This document shows, in pieces, positions 44,423-53,667 of a stretch of DNA of 64,000 nucleotides. Source of the stretch: Veillonella tobetsuensis (lineage in GTDB: Bacteria; Bacillota; Negativicutes; Veillonellales; Veillonellaceae). The notes under the pieces were generated by a model, which saw only the letters and a program-made list of their open reading frames with translations, was not told the DNA's origin and ran no database searches. A program made the translations under genes and the position numbers. The DNA lies in NCBI RefSeq assembly GCF_001078375.1, contig NZ_BBXI01000003.1, positions 107,037-171,036 on the forward strand, written 5' to 3'. Positions within the stretch are counted from its first letter, which is position 1. Each line of letters begins with the position of its first letter.

Positions 44423-45538
44423 ATGAAAAAAGCATTTTTACCTGAAATAACCTATATGCGGGGACTTTGCATGCTCGGCGTTATCGGCATTCATGTAGGT
44501 TCCTATGCATTACAAAATCCATTCGTTAATTTACAACTCATTAGCGTATTGGAAATCTTATCGCGATTCGCGGTACCCGCATTTTTCTTCCTTTCAGCGT
44601 TTGGACTGTTTTATCATACATCGGTAAATGATCCATTTAGCTACAAGGACTTTATGAAACGGCGTATCCAAGTGGTACTATACCCTTATATCGTGTGGTC
44701 CTTATTTTATCTCCTCTATACAGGAATAACGGCGCACAATTTAGGTAATCTGCATCCAGGCCCATTAATAGTGAACCTCCTATTTGGAACCGGTATGTAC
44801 CATTTGTATTTTATGGTCATCTTGGTATGGTTCTATGTGCTTATGCCGTTATGGCGTGTCCTGGTGCGGTGGATTTTGAAAGTCCCCATTCCATGGCTCG
44901 TTATCTTATTTGCCTTGCAATTAGGATTTGATTTTATATCGTCCTATCGACTAGGTGCGTGGGTGACACAGCAATTTAGTGATTCACCAACTATCAAATA
45001 TCTTTTTGATATGCGCCTTAACTATTGGGTGATTCATTATGTATGGATATTCCTCTTTGGTGCTGTTGTAGCAGAAAAATATGAACAAGCATCAGAGTAT
45101 ATGTGGCGATATAGATATATTTTGGCGATTTGTGCTGTTGTATCGATGCTCTCCATGTTAGGGGCCTATTACTACGTGATGGATGTATGGCATTACACTG
45201 TTCTTGAAGCGATTTACACGGTCCATCAGTTAAGTCCAATGGGGGTATTCTATACGGCGTTAGGCACATTATTTAGTCTATTCCTATTCCAAGTAATGCC
45301 TCTCAACAATACGATGGAAGCATTTTGGTCGCAAATTGGTGACACATCCTATGGCATATACTTAGTACATCCATTCTGGTTGTTGATTATGACAGGCGTG
45401 ATGGTAAAATATAATCTTTTGTTTACGGTGGTTCATGTTGTTTTACTCTATGTGATGGCCGTAGGTTTATCCTACTTAACCACAATCGCTTTAAAACAAT
45501 TGCCTACATCGGCTCGTAAATATATTCTTGGTAATTAA
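44423..45538 (+). CDS. Acyltransferase 3 family membrane protein
   Basis: 371 residues with about ten membrane segments. The N-terminal catalytic region EITYMRGLCMLGVIGIHVGSY holds the conserved Arg and His of acyltransferase-3 proteins, which O-acylate surface sugars. Start at ATG 44423 (a TTG at 44417 is possible); no clear ribosome binding site, so translation is probably coupled to the DUF4127 gene. Substrate unknown. Confidence 0.87.
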   Translation: MKKAFLPEITYMRGLCMLGVIGIHVGSYALQNPFVNLQLISVLEILSRFAVPAFFFLSAFGLFYHTSVNDPFSYKDFMKRRIQVVLYPYIVWSLFYLLYTGITAHNLGNLHPGPLIVNLLFGTGMYHLYFMVILVWFYVLMPLWRVLVRWILKVPIPWLVILFALQLGFDFISSYRLGAWVTQQFSDSPTIKYLFDMRLNYWVIHYVWIFLFGAVVAEKYEQASEYMWRYRYILAICAVVSMLSMLGAYYYVMDVWHYTVLEAIYTVHQLSPMGVFYTALGTLFSLFLFQVMPLNNTMEAFWSQIGDTSYGIYLVHPFWLLIMTGVMVKYNLLFTVVHVVLLYVMAVGLSYLTTIALKQLPTSARKYILGN

Positions 45539-45588
45539 ATCTTAGGTTATATCGTGTGCATTATACGTACGATATAGCTCTTTATAAG

Positions 45589-45639
45589 AAAAACCGCTCT
45601 GGCCATAACTTATAGTTATCGGGAAGGGGCGGTTTTTTT
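45589..45639 (+). terminator. Terminator after the acyltransferase gene, enclosing a dyad
   Basis: AAAAACCGC (45589-45597) pairs with GCGGTTTTT (45629-45637). The dyad ATAACTTATAGTTAT (45605-45619) forms the inner part and matches the one upstream of metQ. Confidence 0.8.
45605..45619 (+). promoter_or_regulatory. LysR-type dyad upstream of dat-metNI
   Basis: ATAACTTATAGTTAT, flanked by CC and CGGG, about 130 bases before dat. It is nearly identical to the metQ copy at 34965-34979, but may only be the inner stem of the terminator. Confidence 0.45.
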
Positions 45640-45749
45640 CATAACTAAAAAGAAAACTTTCACAATGTAAAGTGTAAAAATTAATTAGTAATTGTGCTAT
45701 AATACAATCATACTGATTAGAGTTACAACAAGGAAAATGAGGTGCTCTT

Positions 45750-46607
45750 ATGCAAGAATTAACATATTTTAACGGTGAATTCGTCGAATCAGGTGCAAAG
45801 GTTATCAGCATTAATGACCGAGGCTATTTATTCGGCGATTCTGTATATGAAGTTGTACGTGTTACAAAAGGTCGTTGTTTTGCGTTGTCCTATCATCAAG
45901 ATCGTTTATATCGATCCATGCGTGAAATGGATATACCTGTAAAAATGACACCTGATGATTTAACGGAACTTCACGAAATTTTGATTGAACAAAGTGAAAT
46001 CAAAGAAGGTTATATTTACTTACAAATTTCTCGTGGTGTAGCGCCGCGTCATCATGCATATGATCGTTCTAAATTGGAACCACAAATGCTCATGTCTATC
46101 CACAATCTCGATATGGATGAGGTGAATAAGGTGGCAGCTGGTGTAAAAGCGATTGCTTTGCCTGATGAACGTTGGAGCCATGTAGATATTAAAACAACTA
46201 ATTTGATTCCTAACATTTTGGCACAAACAAAGGCAGAAAAGAAATTTGCTTATACAGCGATGTTATTCCGTGACGGCATTTGCACAGAAGGGGCAACATC
46301 CAATGTGTTTGCCGTAAAAGATGGCATTCTTTATACTCATCCAGCAGATAATTTCATCTTGAAGGGCATTACTCGTCAAATGATTATTACTCGTGTAGCA
46401 CCATCATTAGGGGTTACTGTCATTGAAAAAGAATTCGACCGCGTATTTGTAGATGATGCGGATGAATTATTCTTTACCGATACTATTGGTGGCGTAATTC
46501 CAATTACAAAACTCGATCGTAATCCAGTAGCTGATGGTAAACCAGGTACTGTGACCATGAAATTACGACATGGTCTGGAAAAATTAATGGAAGAAGGCTT
46601 AGCTTAA
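45750..46607 (+). CDS. dat: Class IV aminotransferase, D-amino acid aminotransferase-like
   Basis: 285 residues of the PLP class IV fold. SINDRGYLFGDSVYEVVRV is typical, the PLP lysine is in VDIKTTNLIPNI, and EGATSNVFAVKDG and FFTDTIGGVIPITKLD follow. It most resembles D-alanine aminotransferases (D-Ala plus 2-oxoglutarate), useful for D-Glu and D-Ala in the wall, though a branched-chain role is not excluded. A TATAAT at 45698-45703 serves as -10; GAGGTG lies before ATG. Confidence 0.85.
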   Translation: MQELTYFNGEFVESGAKVISINDRGYLFGDSVYEVVRVTKGRCFALSYHQDRLYRSMREMDIPVKMTPDDLTELHEILIEQSEIKEGYIYLQISRGVAPRHHAYDRSKLEPQMLMSIHNLDMDEVNKVAAGVKAIALPDERWSHVDIKTTNLIPNILAQTKAEKKFAYTAMLFRDGICTEGATSNVFAVKDGILYTHPADNFILKGITRQMIITRVAPSLGVTVIEKEFDRVFVDDADELFFTDTIGGVIPITKLDRNPVADGKPGTVTMKLRHGLEKLMEEGLA

Positions 46608-46682
46608 CCTAGTTTTACTATAGCTTTGATATTGTTAGCTAAGTGGCTAGTAAGGGGCGCTTTCACAGAGAAAGGAACTATT

Positions 46683-47729
46683 TTGATTACATTAGAACAC
46701 ATTAGTAAGGTTTACGAAGGTGCTCATCGCGTAGAGGCCCTGAAAGATATAAGCCTCACCATTGAAAAAGGGCAAATCTATGGTATTATCGGTCAATCAG
46801 GGGCCGGTAAATCTACATTGATTCGCTGCATTAACATGCTTGAAGCACCTACATCGGGTTCTGTTATCGTAGACGGCACCGATTTGACGAAATTGAGTGC
46901 TAATGAATTGCGTAAGGCGCGCAAAAATATTGGTATGATTTTCCAACATTTTAACCTCTTATCATCTCGTACCGTGTATGATAATGTAGCATTTCCATTG
47001 GAAATACAAGGGATGAGAAAAGCTGAGATTAAGGAACGTATCACACCGATTCTTGATATCGTAGGCTTGTCTGACCGTGTAAATAACTATCCATCCCAAT
47101 TGTCGGGTGGTCAAAAGCAACGTGTTGGTATTGCACGTGCATTGGCATCTAATCCGAAGGTATTGTTATGCGACGAAGCAACATCCGCCTTGGATCCACA
47201 AACTACACAATCTATCTTGAAATTATTGAAAGATATCAATGAACGCATGGGGCTTACTATCGTTCTTATCACTCATGAGATGCAGGTTATTCGTGAAATC
47301 TGTGACCGCGTAGCTGTTATCGAAGGGGGCATGATTTTAGAGGAAGGTAGTACCGTTGATGTATTTACGAATCCGAAGAAACCAACTACAAAGGACTTCG
47401 TTGGTTCTGTAGTAAGTGATAACCTACCACAAGAGGCTCTTGAACACTTTGAACTTCACCAAGATTGGATTGCTGGTACGGCACCACTTGTAAGATTGAA
47501 ATTTACAGGTCAAGCTACAGATGAACCGGTTGTGGCGGGATTAGTTCGCCGTTTTGATCTTGATGTAAGCATCTTGTTCGGAGGTATCGATTACATCCAA
47601 AATACTAGCGTTGGTCGCCTCATTGTCATCTTAAATGGCGATTCTATGAAGGCTAAAGAAGGGCTAGACTATATTAGAACATTACCAATTGAAAGCGAGG
47701 TGATCGGTTATGTCAGAGCAAGTCGTTAA
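46683..47729 (+). CDS. metN: Methionine ABC transporter ATP-binding protein
   Basis: 348 residues. Walker A GQSGAGKSTL, Q-loop IFQHFNLL, signature LSGGQKQRVGIARAL and Walker B VLLCDEATSALDP are followed by a C-terminal NIL domain (about 270-345), which senses methionine and inhibits transport. The start is TTG at 46683 after GAAAGGA; longer frames lack a site. It overlaps metI by 20 bases. Its binding protein MetQ is coded at 34044-34865. Confidence 0.94.
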   Translation: MITLEHISKVYEGAHRVEALKDISLTIEKGQIYGIIGQSGAGKSTLIRCINMLEAPTSGSVIVDGTDLTKLSANELRKARKNIGMIFQHFNLLSSRTVYDNVAFPLEIQGMRKAEIKERITPILDIVGLSDRVNNYPSQLSGGQKQRVGIARALASNPKVLLCDEATSALDPQTTQSILKLLKDINERMGLTIVLITHEMQVIREICDRVAVIEGGMILEEGSTVDVFTNPKKPTTKDFVGSVVSDNLPQEALEHFELHQDWIAGTAPLVRLKFTGQATDEPVVAGLVRRFDLDVSILFGGIDYIQNTSVGRLIVILNGDSMKAKEGLDYIRTLPIESEVIGYVRASR

Positions 47730-48363
47730 ATTGTTACTAACCGGTACCTTGGATACATTGCAAATGACTGTAATTTCTACAGTTATGGCAATGCTTATTG
47801 GTATTCCGCTTGGCGTAGTATTGGTTATTACGTCTAAAGGTCATATCTTAGAAAATACAGCACTTAATAAAATTTTAGGTGCTATCATTAATGCTACACG
47901 CTCTATTCCGTTTATTATTTTGATGGTTGCTATCATTCCATTTACTCGTATGGTAGTAGGTACATCCATTGGTACAACTGCAGCCTGTGTGCCGTTGACA
48001 TTGGCGGCAATTCCGTTTTTAGCACGCTTGGTGGAAACATCCATTAAGGATATTCAGTTTGGCGTTATTGAAGCGGCTCAATCCATGGGGGCCAGTCCAT
48101 TCCAAATCATCCGTAAAGTATTATTGCCTGAGGCTTTGCCTACGATTATCGATAATGTAACAGTACTTATCGTTAATTTAATCGGTTACTCTGCGATGGC
48201 GGGTGCTATTGGTGGCGGCGGTCTTGGCGATATTGCAATTCGCTATGGTTACCAACGTTTCCAAGGGGATATCATGCTCGCTACAATCATCATTCTTATC
48301 ATCATGGTACAAGTAATCCAAATGGTTGGTGATGCTTTATCCAAGGCGATGAATAAGAAATAG
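47710..48363 (+). CDS. metI: Methionine ABC transporter permease
   Basis: 217 residues with five membrane segments and the coupling motif EAAQSMGASPFQIIRKVLLPEALP, as in MetI. Its ATG lies inside the metN end after GAGGTG. It completes the membrane part of the methionine importer. Confidence 0.95.
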   Translation: MSEQVVKLLLTGTLDTLQMTVISTVMAMLIGIPLGVVLVITSKGHILENTALNKILGAIINATRSIPFIILMVAIIPFTRMVVGTSIGTTAACVPLTLAAIPFLARLVETSIKDIQFGVIEAAQSMGASPFQIIRKVLLPEALPTIIDNVTVLIVNLIGYSAMAGAIGGGGLGDIAIRYGYQRFQGDIMLATIIILIIMVQVIQMVGDALSKAMNKK

Positions 48364-48371
48364 GAGGCGTT

Positions 48372-48677
48372 ATGAGCGTCAATGAAAAATTGAGAAGTGC
48401 TCAACATGACGAGCTCTTTTCAGGTATATTACAACTTCAAACTGTGGAAGAGTGTTATGCATTCTTTGAGGATATTTGTACTGTAAATGAATTGAAAGCT
48501 TTATCACAGCGTTTACAAGTAGCAAAAATGTTGCGTGCTGGTGATAGTTATGAAACAATCGTAGAAGAAACCGGTGCTAGTACAGCAACCATTAGTCGCG
48601 TAAAACGATGTCTCGTTTATGGTGCTGATGGATATACCTTGGTATTAGATCGATTGGCAGAAACAAAAGATTCATAG
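48372..48677 (+). CDS. TrpR-like YerC/YecD family regulator
   Basis: 101 residues with the TrpR-superfamily helix-turn-helix: LQTVEECYAFFEDICTVNEL, LSQRLQVAKML and TGASTATISRVKRCL. YerC-type members have no known ligand in most species. AGGAGG precedes the start; it is 8 bases after metI and may regulate or simply ride with that operon. Confidence 0.88.
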   Translation: MSVNEKLRSAQHDELFSGILQLQTVEECYAFFEDICTVNELKALSQRLQVAKMLRAGDSYETIVEETGASTATISRVKRCLVYGADGYTLVLDRLAETKDS

Positions 48678-48703
48678 AGTGTTTTCATAAAATCACAATT
48701 ATA

Positions 48704-48732
48704 CAACGGTGACCGATGGGCACCGTTGTTTT
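48704..48732 (+). terminator. Intrinsic terminator after the yerC-like gene
   Basis: CAACGGTG pairs with CACCGTTG, then TTTT. Confidence 0.92.
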
Positions 48733-48813
48733 GCATATAAGGCTATTATTTTTCTATCTGTGAATGGTAAAATAATATTATGAATCTGATCAGTGAGATT
48801 TTGGAGGTCGTAT

Positions 48814-49608
48814 ATGGACTGGATTCTTTCGATAACTGGATTGCCGTATGACTTGGCGATTCTCATGCTGCTTGCTATAGCTGGGGCCTTTGCGGGTTTT
48901 GTAGACTCCATCGTCGGTGGTGGCGGTCTTATTTCCGTACCGGCTATGTTGCTGACAAATTTACCGCCTAGCGTTGCATTAGGTAGTAATAAACTATCTA
49001 GCATCTTTGGCGCTGGTAGTGCGTCTATTACTTTTTTACGAAATCACATGGTTGACTTTAATCTAGTTCGTAAATTACTACCTTTTACCTTTATTGGCTC
49101 TATGCTGGGCACATTAGCAGTTGTATCGTTACCGCCATTATATGTTAAGCCCATTATTATTGTATTACTCGTAGCGGTAACCTTATTTGTGGTCTTTAAA
49201 AAGAATTGGGGCGAAGTGAATCGAACATCCCAAGTAATGGGACGGGCCTTATATATTTGCATGTCCTTTGCTCTTGGCATTGGTATCTATGATGGATTTA
49301 TTGGACCTGGTACGGGTACATTTCTCATCATGGGATTTATCTTTACGGGCTTTGATTTCTTGCATGCATCAGCAAATGCAAAAATATTAAACTTTACCAG
49401 TAATTTAGCATCTTTACTGGTATTCCTATATTTAGGTCATGTCAATATTATGTATGGTTTGGCCGCTGCTGTAGGTCAAGTTGTTGGCGCTTATTTAGGT
49501 TCTCATCTAGCGATTGCGAAGGGGTCCTCCTTGGTGCGCGTAGTATTCTTGTCGGTAACGACCGTTATGTTATTAAAATTAGTATTTGATTATATTTCTA
49601 CCTTATAG
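48814..49608 (+). CDS. TSUP (TauE/SafE) family membrane permease
   Basis: 264 residues with about eight membrane segments in two halves. The N-half GFVDSIVGGGGLISVPAMLL and C-half GIYDGFIGPGTGTFLIMGFIF are the family repeats. Members export sulfite, sulfoacetate or other organosulfur anions; the substrate here is unknown. TGGAGG precedes ATG 48814. Eleven bases before the SDR gene. Confidence 0.88.
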   Translation: MDWILSITGLPYDLAILMLLAIAGAFAGFVDSIVGGGGLISVPAMLLTNLPPSVALGSNKLSSIFGAGSASITFLRNHMVDFNLVRKLLPFTFIGSMLGTLAVVSLPPLYVKPIIIVLLVAVTLFVVFKKNWGEVNRTSQVMGRALYICMSFALGIGIYDGFIGPGTGTFLIMGFIFTGFDFLHASANAKILNFTSNLASLLVFLYLGHVNIMYGLAAAVGQVVGAYLGSHLAIAKGSSLVRVVFLSVTTVMLLKLVFDYISTL

Positions 49609-49619
49609 GAGGTGTGAGT

Positions 49620-50387
49620 ATGCCTCATAAAAGTGATGTTCAAGTGGTATTGATTAGTGGCGGTACATCCGGTATCGGATTTGCTACGGCCAAGCTTTTA
49701 CTGCAAGAGGGCTGGTGCGTGGTTATCAACGGTCGCGACGAACAAGCAGGACAAAAGGCGAAGATGAAATTACGTCGTTATTCGTCAAAGGTTCACTATA
49801 TTAAGGGTGATGTATCTGTCGTAAGCGAATGTCAACGCATCGTAAATGAAACTGTAGATTTCTATGGTGGTATTTCGGCTCTAGTAACGGCGGCAGGGTA
49901 TTATGAAGAAGAATTGTTGTCAGATGTGTCTGAGGCAGCTTTTGATGAAATGTTTGGAACGAATGTGAAAGGTACAGTATTTTTGTGCCAAGCAGCATTA
50001 CCCTATTTACGTAAAACAAAGGGCAGTATCGTAACTGTATCTAGTGATGCGGGACTGCAAGGCAATGTAGCTTGCTCTGTATATGGTGCATCAAAAGGGG
50101 CTATCGTAAGTTTTACAAAATCTTTATCTCTTGAAATGGCACCACATGGGGTGCGCGTAAATTGTGTATGCCCTGGTGATGTAGATACTTCTCTTGTAGA
50201 TAAACAGATTGCTCAATCCCATCAGGATGCAGTGCAAGCAAAGGAGGAAATGGGACAGCATTATCCATTAGGCCGTATCGCAAAGCCTCATGAAATTGGT
50301 GAAGTTATTGCATTTTTGATCAGTTCCAAGGCTTCTTTTGTAACGGGTGCAGCTTGGACTATTGATGGTGGTCTTACAAGTTGGTAA
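49620..50387 (+). CDS. Short-chain dehydrogenase/reductase
   Basis: 255 residues of the classical SDR fold. The nucleotide motif is ISGGTSGIG, the catalytic Ser-Tyr-Lys is in TVSSDAGLQGN and SVYGASKGAIV, and the C-terminus has GAAWTIDGGL. It looks FabG-like, but with a TSUP permease upstream it more likely reduces some small metabolite. AGGAGG fixes ATG 49620. Confidence 0.88.
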   Translation: MPHKSDVQVVLISGGTSGIGFATAKLLLQEGWCVVINGRDEQAGQKAKMKLRRYSSKVHYIKGDVSVVSECQRIVNETVDFYGGISALVTAAGYYEEELLSDVSEAAFDEMFGTNVKGTVFLCQAALPYLRKTKGSIVTVSSDAGLQGNVACSVYGASKGAIVSFTKSLSLEMAPHGVRVNCVCPGDVDTSLVDKQIAQSHQDAVQAKEEMGQHYPLGRIAKPHEIGEVIAFLISSKASFVTGAAWTIDGGLTSW

Positions 50388-50546
50388 TGCATTGATGTTT
50401 ATCTATTACTAATAGTCATAATACACCCATTTATACAGGTAAAAATATATATTATTCATTTCAATTCTACATTGAGAATGGTATAATAATACTAATGAAT
50501 AAAACATACATTCACAAGTGGAATCCGGAGAAAAAGGAGAACGATT

Positions 50547-51410
50547 ATGGCAGAATATAATGGCGTTACAATTGAACCGCTTAGCGATGGTGGTCAAGAT
50601 TTAAATTATCAAGTTGAACAGTTTATTTTCTGGGGCGCTGGTCGTGCTGCTGTGTTAGCTTTATCCCCTAAATTTAGCAATGTTGCTTTATGCACAAATG
50701 CAACATACATGGTGACTCGCATTGCACATTTGTATGATGTAGAATTACAAACAGGTGCTGTTGTAGGTTTAGTAGGTGGTTTGAGCACAGCTATTGCTAC
50801 AGCTGCAATTTCCATATTAGTTCCTATGAAAGCAGTTCGCGTACCTGTAGCTGTTGGTTTAACATATGCTATCGGTAAAGTAGCACATATTTGGATTGAA
50901 GATGGTATGCCATCCGATATTGAACGCTACAAACCAATGATCGCTGAATTCTATGAAAACGGTAAAGCTATTGCTGGTGAAATTGCTCGCGATGCAGCTG
51001 CAAGCATTCCTTTCACTCAATGTCAACGCGACGTATGGGCTGGTATTGCCAATGAAACAGGTCTTGCTAAAGAACAATTAGAGCAAGTATATGCTGACAA
51101 AGTGGCACCTGCTATCGAAAAATGGAACACAGAAACAAAATACCAACTTCATGACCATGCAGCAGAAGCAGTTGCTAAAGTTACTGATGCAGCGAAAGAA
51201 AAAATCGATGTAGCAAAAGAAACTTTGGATACAGCAAAAGAATTGGCTAAAGGTGGCGTAGAAGTAGCAAAAGCAACAACTCAAGTAGCTGTTGAAAACG
51301 CAAAAACTACGGCAGCTCAAGCTGTTGAAACTGCAAAAGATACCGCTTTCCAAGCTGTTGAAACTGTTAAAGAAACAACAAAATCCACAATTAACGGTTT
51401 CCGTAAATAA
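50547..51410 (+). CDS. Membrane-associated protein with C-terminal Ala/Lys/Glu helical repeats
   Basis: 287 residues. Residues about 65-115 are hydrophobic (GAVVGLVGGLSTAIATAAIS, VRVPVAVGLTYAIGKVAHIW) and could enter the membrane. From about 195 to the end there are degenerate 11-residue amphipathic repeats (DAAKEKIDVAKETLDTAKEL, VETAKDTAFQAVETVKETT), like LEA or apolipoprotein-type helices. No known family assigned. AAAGGAG lies before ATG. Codon use is biased, suggesting good expression. Followed closely by the DUF1232 gene. Confidence 0.65.
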   Translation: MAEYNGVTIEPLSDGGQDLNYQVEQFIFWGAGRAAVLALSPKFSNVALCTNATYMVTRIAHLYDVELQTGAVVGLVGGLSTAIATAAISILVPMKAVRVPVAVGLTYAIGKVAHIWIEDGMPSDIERYKPMIAEFYENGKAIAGEIARDAAASIPFTQCQRDVWAGIANETGLAKEQLEQVYADKVAPAIEKWNTETKYQLHDHAAEAVAKVTDAAKEKIDVAKETLDTAKELAKGGVEVAKATTQVAVENAKTTAAQAVETAKDTAFQAVETVKETTKSTINGFRK

Positions 51411-51424
51411 TTGGAAGGATTGTT

Positions 51425-51763
51425 ATGAATCCATTAAAAATTATCAAATATGGCAAGTATTTTAGTGAATCACGCTTTTTAGCGTTTGCAACACGATATG
51501 GTAAAAAACTTGCCTTTGTACAAAGAGCAGTGGTGTTATTCTTGTGCTTACGCGATCAAGATACACCGAAATATGTAAAGGCTATTTTAGCCGGCGCCTT
51601 AGGGTATCTCATCCTACCAATTGATGTCATTCCCGACACGATTGCGGGCCTTGGCTGGGTGGATGATGTAGCTATTCTTGGCATTGCTTTCAAAGTGGCC
51701 AATCGCTATATCAAAACAACCCATGAAGAACAAGCGAAAAAGTTATTCCCTTTTGGCCGTTAA
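51425..51763 (+). CDS. DUF1232 (YkvA-type) small membrane protein
   Basis: 112 residues with the DUF1232 core AILAGALGYLILPIDVIPDTIAGLGWVDDVAIL. Two hydrophobic helices surround the conserved PxDxxPD motif. Function unknown. GGAAGG precedes the start, 14 bases after the repeat protein gene. Confidence 0.88.
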   Translation: MNPLKIIKYGKYFSESRFLAFATRYGKKLAFVQRAVVLFLCLRDQDTPKYVKAILAGALGYLILPIDVIPDTIAGLGWVDDVAILGIAFKVANRYIKTTHEEQAKKLFPFGR

Positions 51764-51775
51764 CAAGTACATAGA

Positions 51776-51816
51776 AAAGGCAGTTTAATCATTTTTATTG
51801 GTTGGACTGCCTTTGT
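51776..51816 (+). terminator. Intrinsic terminator after the DUF1232 gene
   Basis: AAAGGCAGT pairs with ACTGCCTTT, then GTTT. Confidence 0.75.
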
Positions 51817-51881
51817 TTATTTGACACCCTTTGTTAATAGATATACAATTAAATTTATATTGTAATAAGAAGGATGAATAA

Positions 51882-52301
51882 ATGTATACAGCGACAATTA
51901 ACGTCCGTTTTTATGAAACCGATATGATGGGGATTGCCCACCACAGTAATCATTTTCGGTGGTTTGAAATGGCTCGTATTGAATTTCTTCGTCACATCGG
52001 CGTAACCCTATGGGACATGATGGACGAGGACATAGTATTTCCAATCATGAATGTATCGTGTAACTATAAGGAACCAGCTCGGTTTGATGATACGATTAAT
52101 ATAGAAACGTATTTAGTCAAAATGACTCGAGCTCAAATGGTATTCAAATACCGTATGCGACGCGCCAGTGATGGTGCTCTATTGGCAACGGGGGAGACCA
52201 AGAACGCATTTATGTCTAAATCGTCTGGAAAAATCATACGATTAGAGGATAAATTTTATCAACCTATTGTAAATGCTGTTGAGGAGATGCCTCATGACTA
52301 A
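51882..52301 (+). CDS. YbgC/FadM-type hotdog thioesterase
   Basis: 139 residues with the 4-hydroxybenzoyl-CoA thioesterase motif YETDMMGIAHHSNHFRWFEMAR, where the Asp and following residues form the active site. Acyl-CoA substrate unknown. AGAAGGA precedes ATG. It overlaps murI by 8 bases, so they are co-translated. Confidence 0.88.
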   Translation: MYTATINVRFYETDMMGIAHHSNHFRWFEMARIEFLRHIGVTLWDMMDEDIVFPIMNVSCNYKEPARFDDTINIETYLVKMTRAQMVFKYRMRRASDGALLATGETKNAFMSKSSGKIIRLEDKFYQPIVNAVEEMPHD

Positions 52302-53103
52302 TATAGATACACAACGACTGCCCATCGGTGTCTTTGACTCCGGTGTAGGAGGTCTATCCGTTTTGAAGATCCTTCAAGAACAATTTCCCAATGAAGACTT
52401 CATCTATATAGGAGATAATGCTAATAACCCCGTTGGCAATCGACCGACTGAGGAAATTACAGAAATCGCATGTCGTATAGCAGAAACACTGCATCAACTT
52501 CCGGTGAAACTGATGGTTATTGCTTGTAATACCTTTACTGTAGTAGCCCTTGATGAGGTTCGTAGCCGTGTAACTGTGCCGGTTATCGGCGTGTCGCAAG
52601 GTGTTAAGACGGCTATTCGTGAAAGCAATAGTAATACCATCGGTATTATGGCGACGGTTGCCACCGTGAATAGTCATATTCATAAGCATGTGGCCATGGA
52701 AATTGACCATGAAGTATTTGTGTGGGAACAACCATGTCCAGAACTAGCAGGTTTAATTGAACAAGGCCATTTACAGGATGATGCTGTGCGTGAGGCGGCT
52801 AAAGACTATTTAGCACCTATGCTAGAACGCGATATTGATGTTGTTGTATTGGGGTGTACTCATTTCCCATTCGTTAGATCAGTGCTCCAAGAATTATCGG
52901 GCGATAGCATCCGCTATATCGACCCTGCTTATGAGACAAGTGATCTTGTTAAACGAACGATGGATAGTAATAATTTGCATAATCCGTCTACGAAGCAAGG
53001 TCATAGTACCTTGTATTTTACAAAGGATATCGTTCTCGGTGCTGATTTAGGGGCCCAATTCTTAGATACGGATAATTTTTCTGTGGAATTGATTACACTA
53101 TAA
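52294..53103 (+). CDS. murI: Glutamate racemase
   Basis: 269 residues; supplies D-glutamate for peptidoglycan. IGVFDSGVGGLSVLK, the two catalytic cysteines in IACNTFT and LGCTHFPF, and the YIGDNANNPVG substrate loop are present. The usual SAR/N loop Tyr is altered (NANNPVG rather than DxxxxPYG). GAGGAG precedes ATG 52294. Confidence 0.94.
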   Translation: MTNIDTQRLPIGVFDSGVGGLSVLKILQEQFPNEDFIYIGDNANNPVGNRPTEEITEIACRIAETLHQLPVKLMVIACNTFTVVALDEVRSRVTVPVIGVSQGVKTAIRESNSNTIGIMATVATVNSHIHKHVAMEIDHEVFVWEQPCPELAGLIEQGHLQDDAVREAAKDYLAPMLERDIDVVVLGCTHFPFVRSVLQELSGDSIRYIDPAYETSDLVKRTMDSNNLHNPSTKQGHSTLYFTKDIVLGADLGAQFLDTDNFSVELITL

Positions 53104-53115
53104 AGGAGAATTCTC

Positions 53116-53655
53116 ATGTGGTTTTATAACATATTGAATGTGATAGTTGCCATTGCAGTTATCATAGCTGTTTTGTATTTATTGTTCCGTTTATTCGTAT
53201 TCAAACAAGGTAATGAACGTGTTATTTTGTTAGCGAAACGAAAAACAAACTTTCAGTTGGCAGACATGAACATGAGCTCTATGACATTGTTCTGCGATGT
53301 ACCATTTGTAAATAAAGGTCGCCAACTTGGCACCATTATGGATTTGTTCCCTCGTACATTGTTACCAGAAGAACATTTTGACGCAGTGAAGGTAGATGCT
53401 TGGGCGATGGATATCGACCGTCCGCGTCACGATGGGTATTTTGAAGCCATTATTATTAAACCTCGCAAAGGTGGCACGGTTCGTATTTACGTTACATTGA
53501 CTGGCAAAAATGGCAATATCCGTGAAGATATTAAGGGATTCCCTTACATGGATATCGATATTTACTACCAAATCGTAGGTCGTACGGACTATCATATTGA
53601 TAAACAACGTATTCGTTTAACTGCTGAAGAAGTACAAGCAGCATTAGTTCACTAA
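53116..53655 (+). CDS. Single-pass membrane protein of unknown function
   Basis: 179 residues: one N-terminal membrane helix (about 5-28) followed by a soluble, beta-rich domain (NERVILLAKRKTNFQL... GTVRIYVTLTGKNGNIRED). No recognised family. AAAGGAG lies before ATG and the CofE-like gene follows after 12 bases, so they are probably one operon with murI. Confidence 0.6.
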   Translation: MWFYNILNVIVAIAVIIAVLYLLFRLFVFKQGNERVILLAKRKTNFQLADMNMSSMTLFCDVPFVNKGRQLGTIMDLFPRTLLPEEHFDAVKVDAWAMDIDRPRHDGYFEAIIIKPRKGGTVRIYVTLTGKNGNIREDIKGFPYMDIDIYYQIVGRTDYHIDKQRIRLTAEEVQAALVH

Positions 53656-53667
53656 GGAGGCATAACA

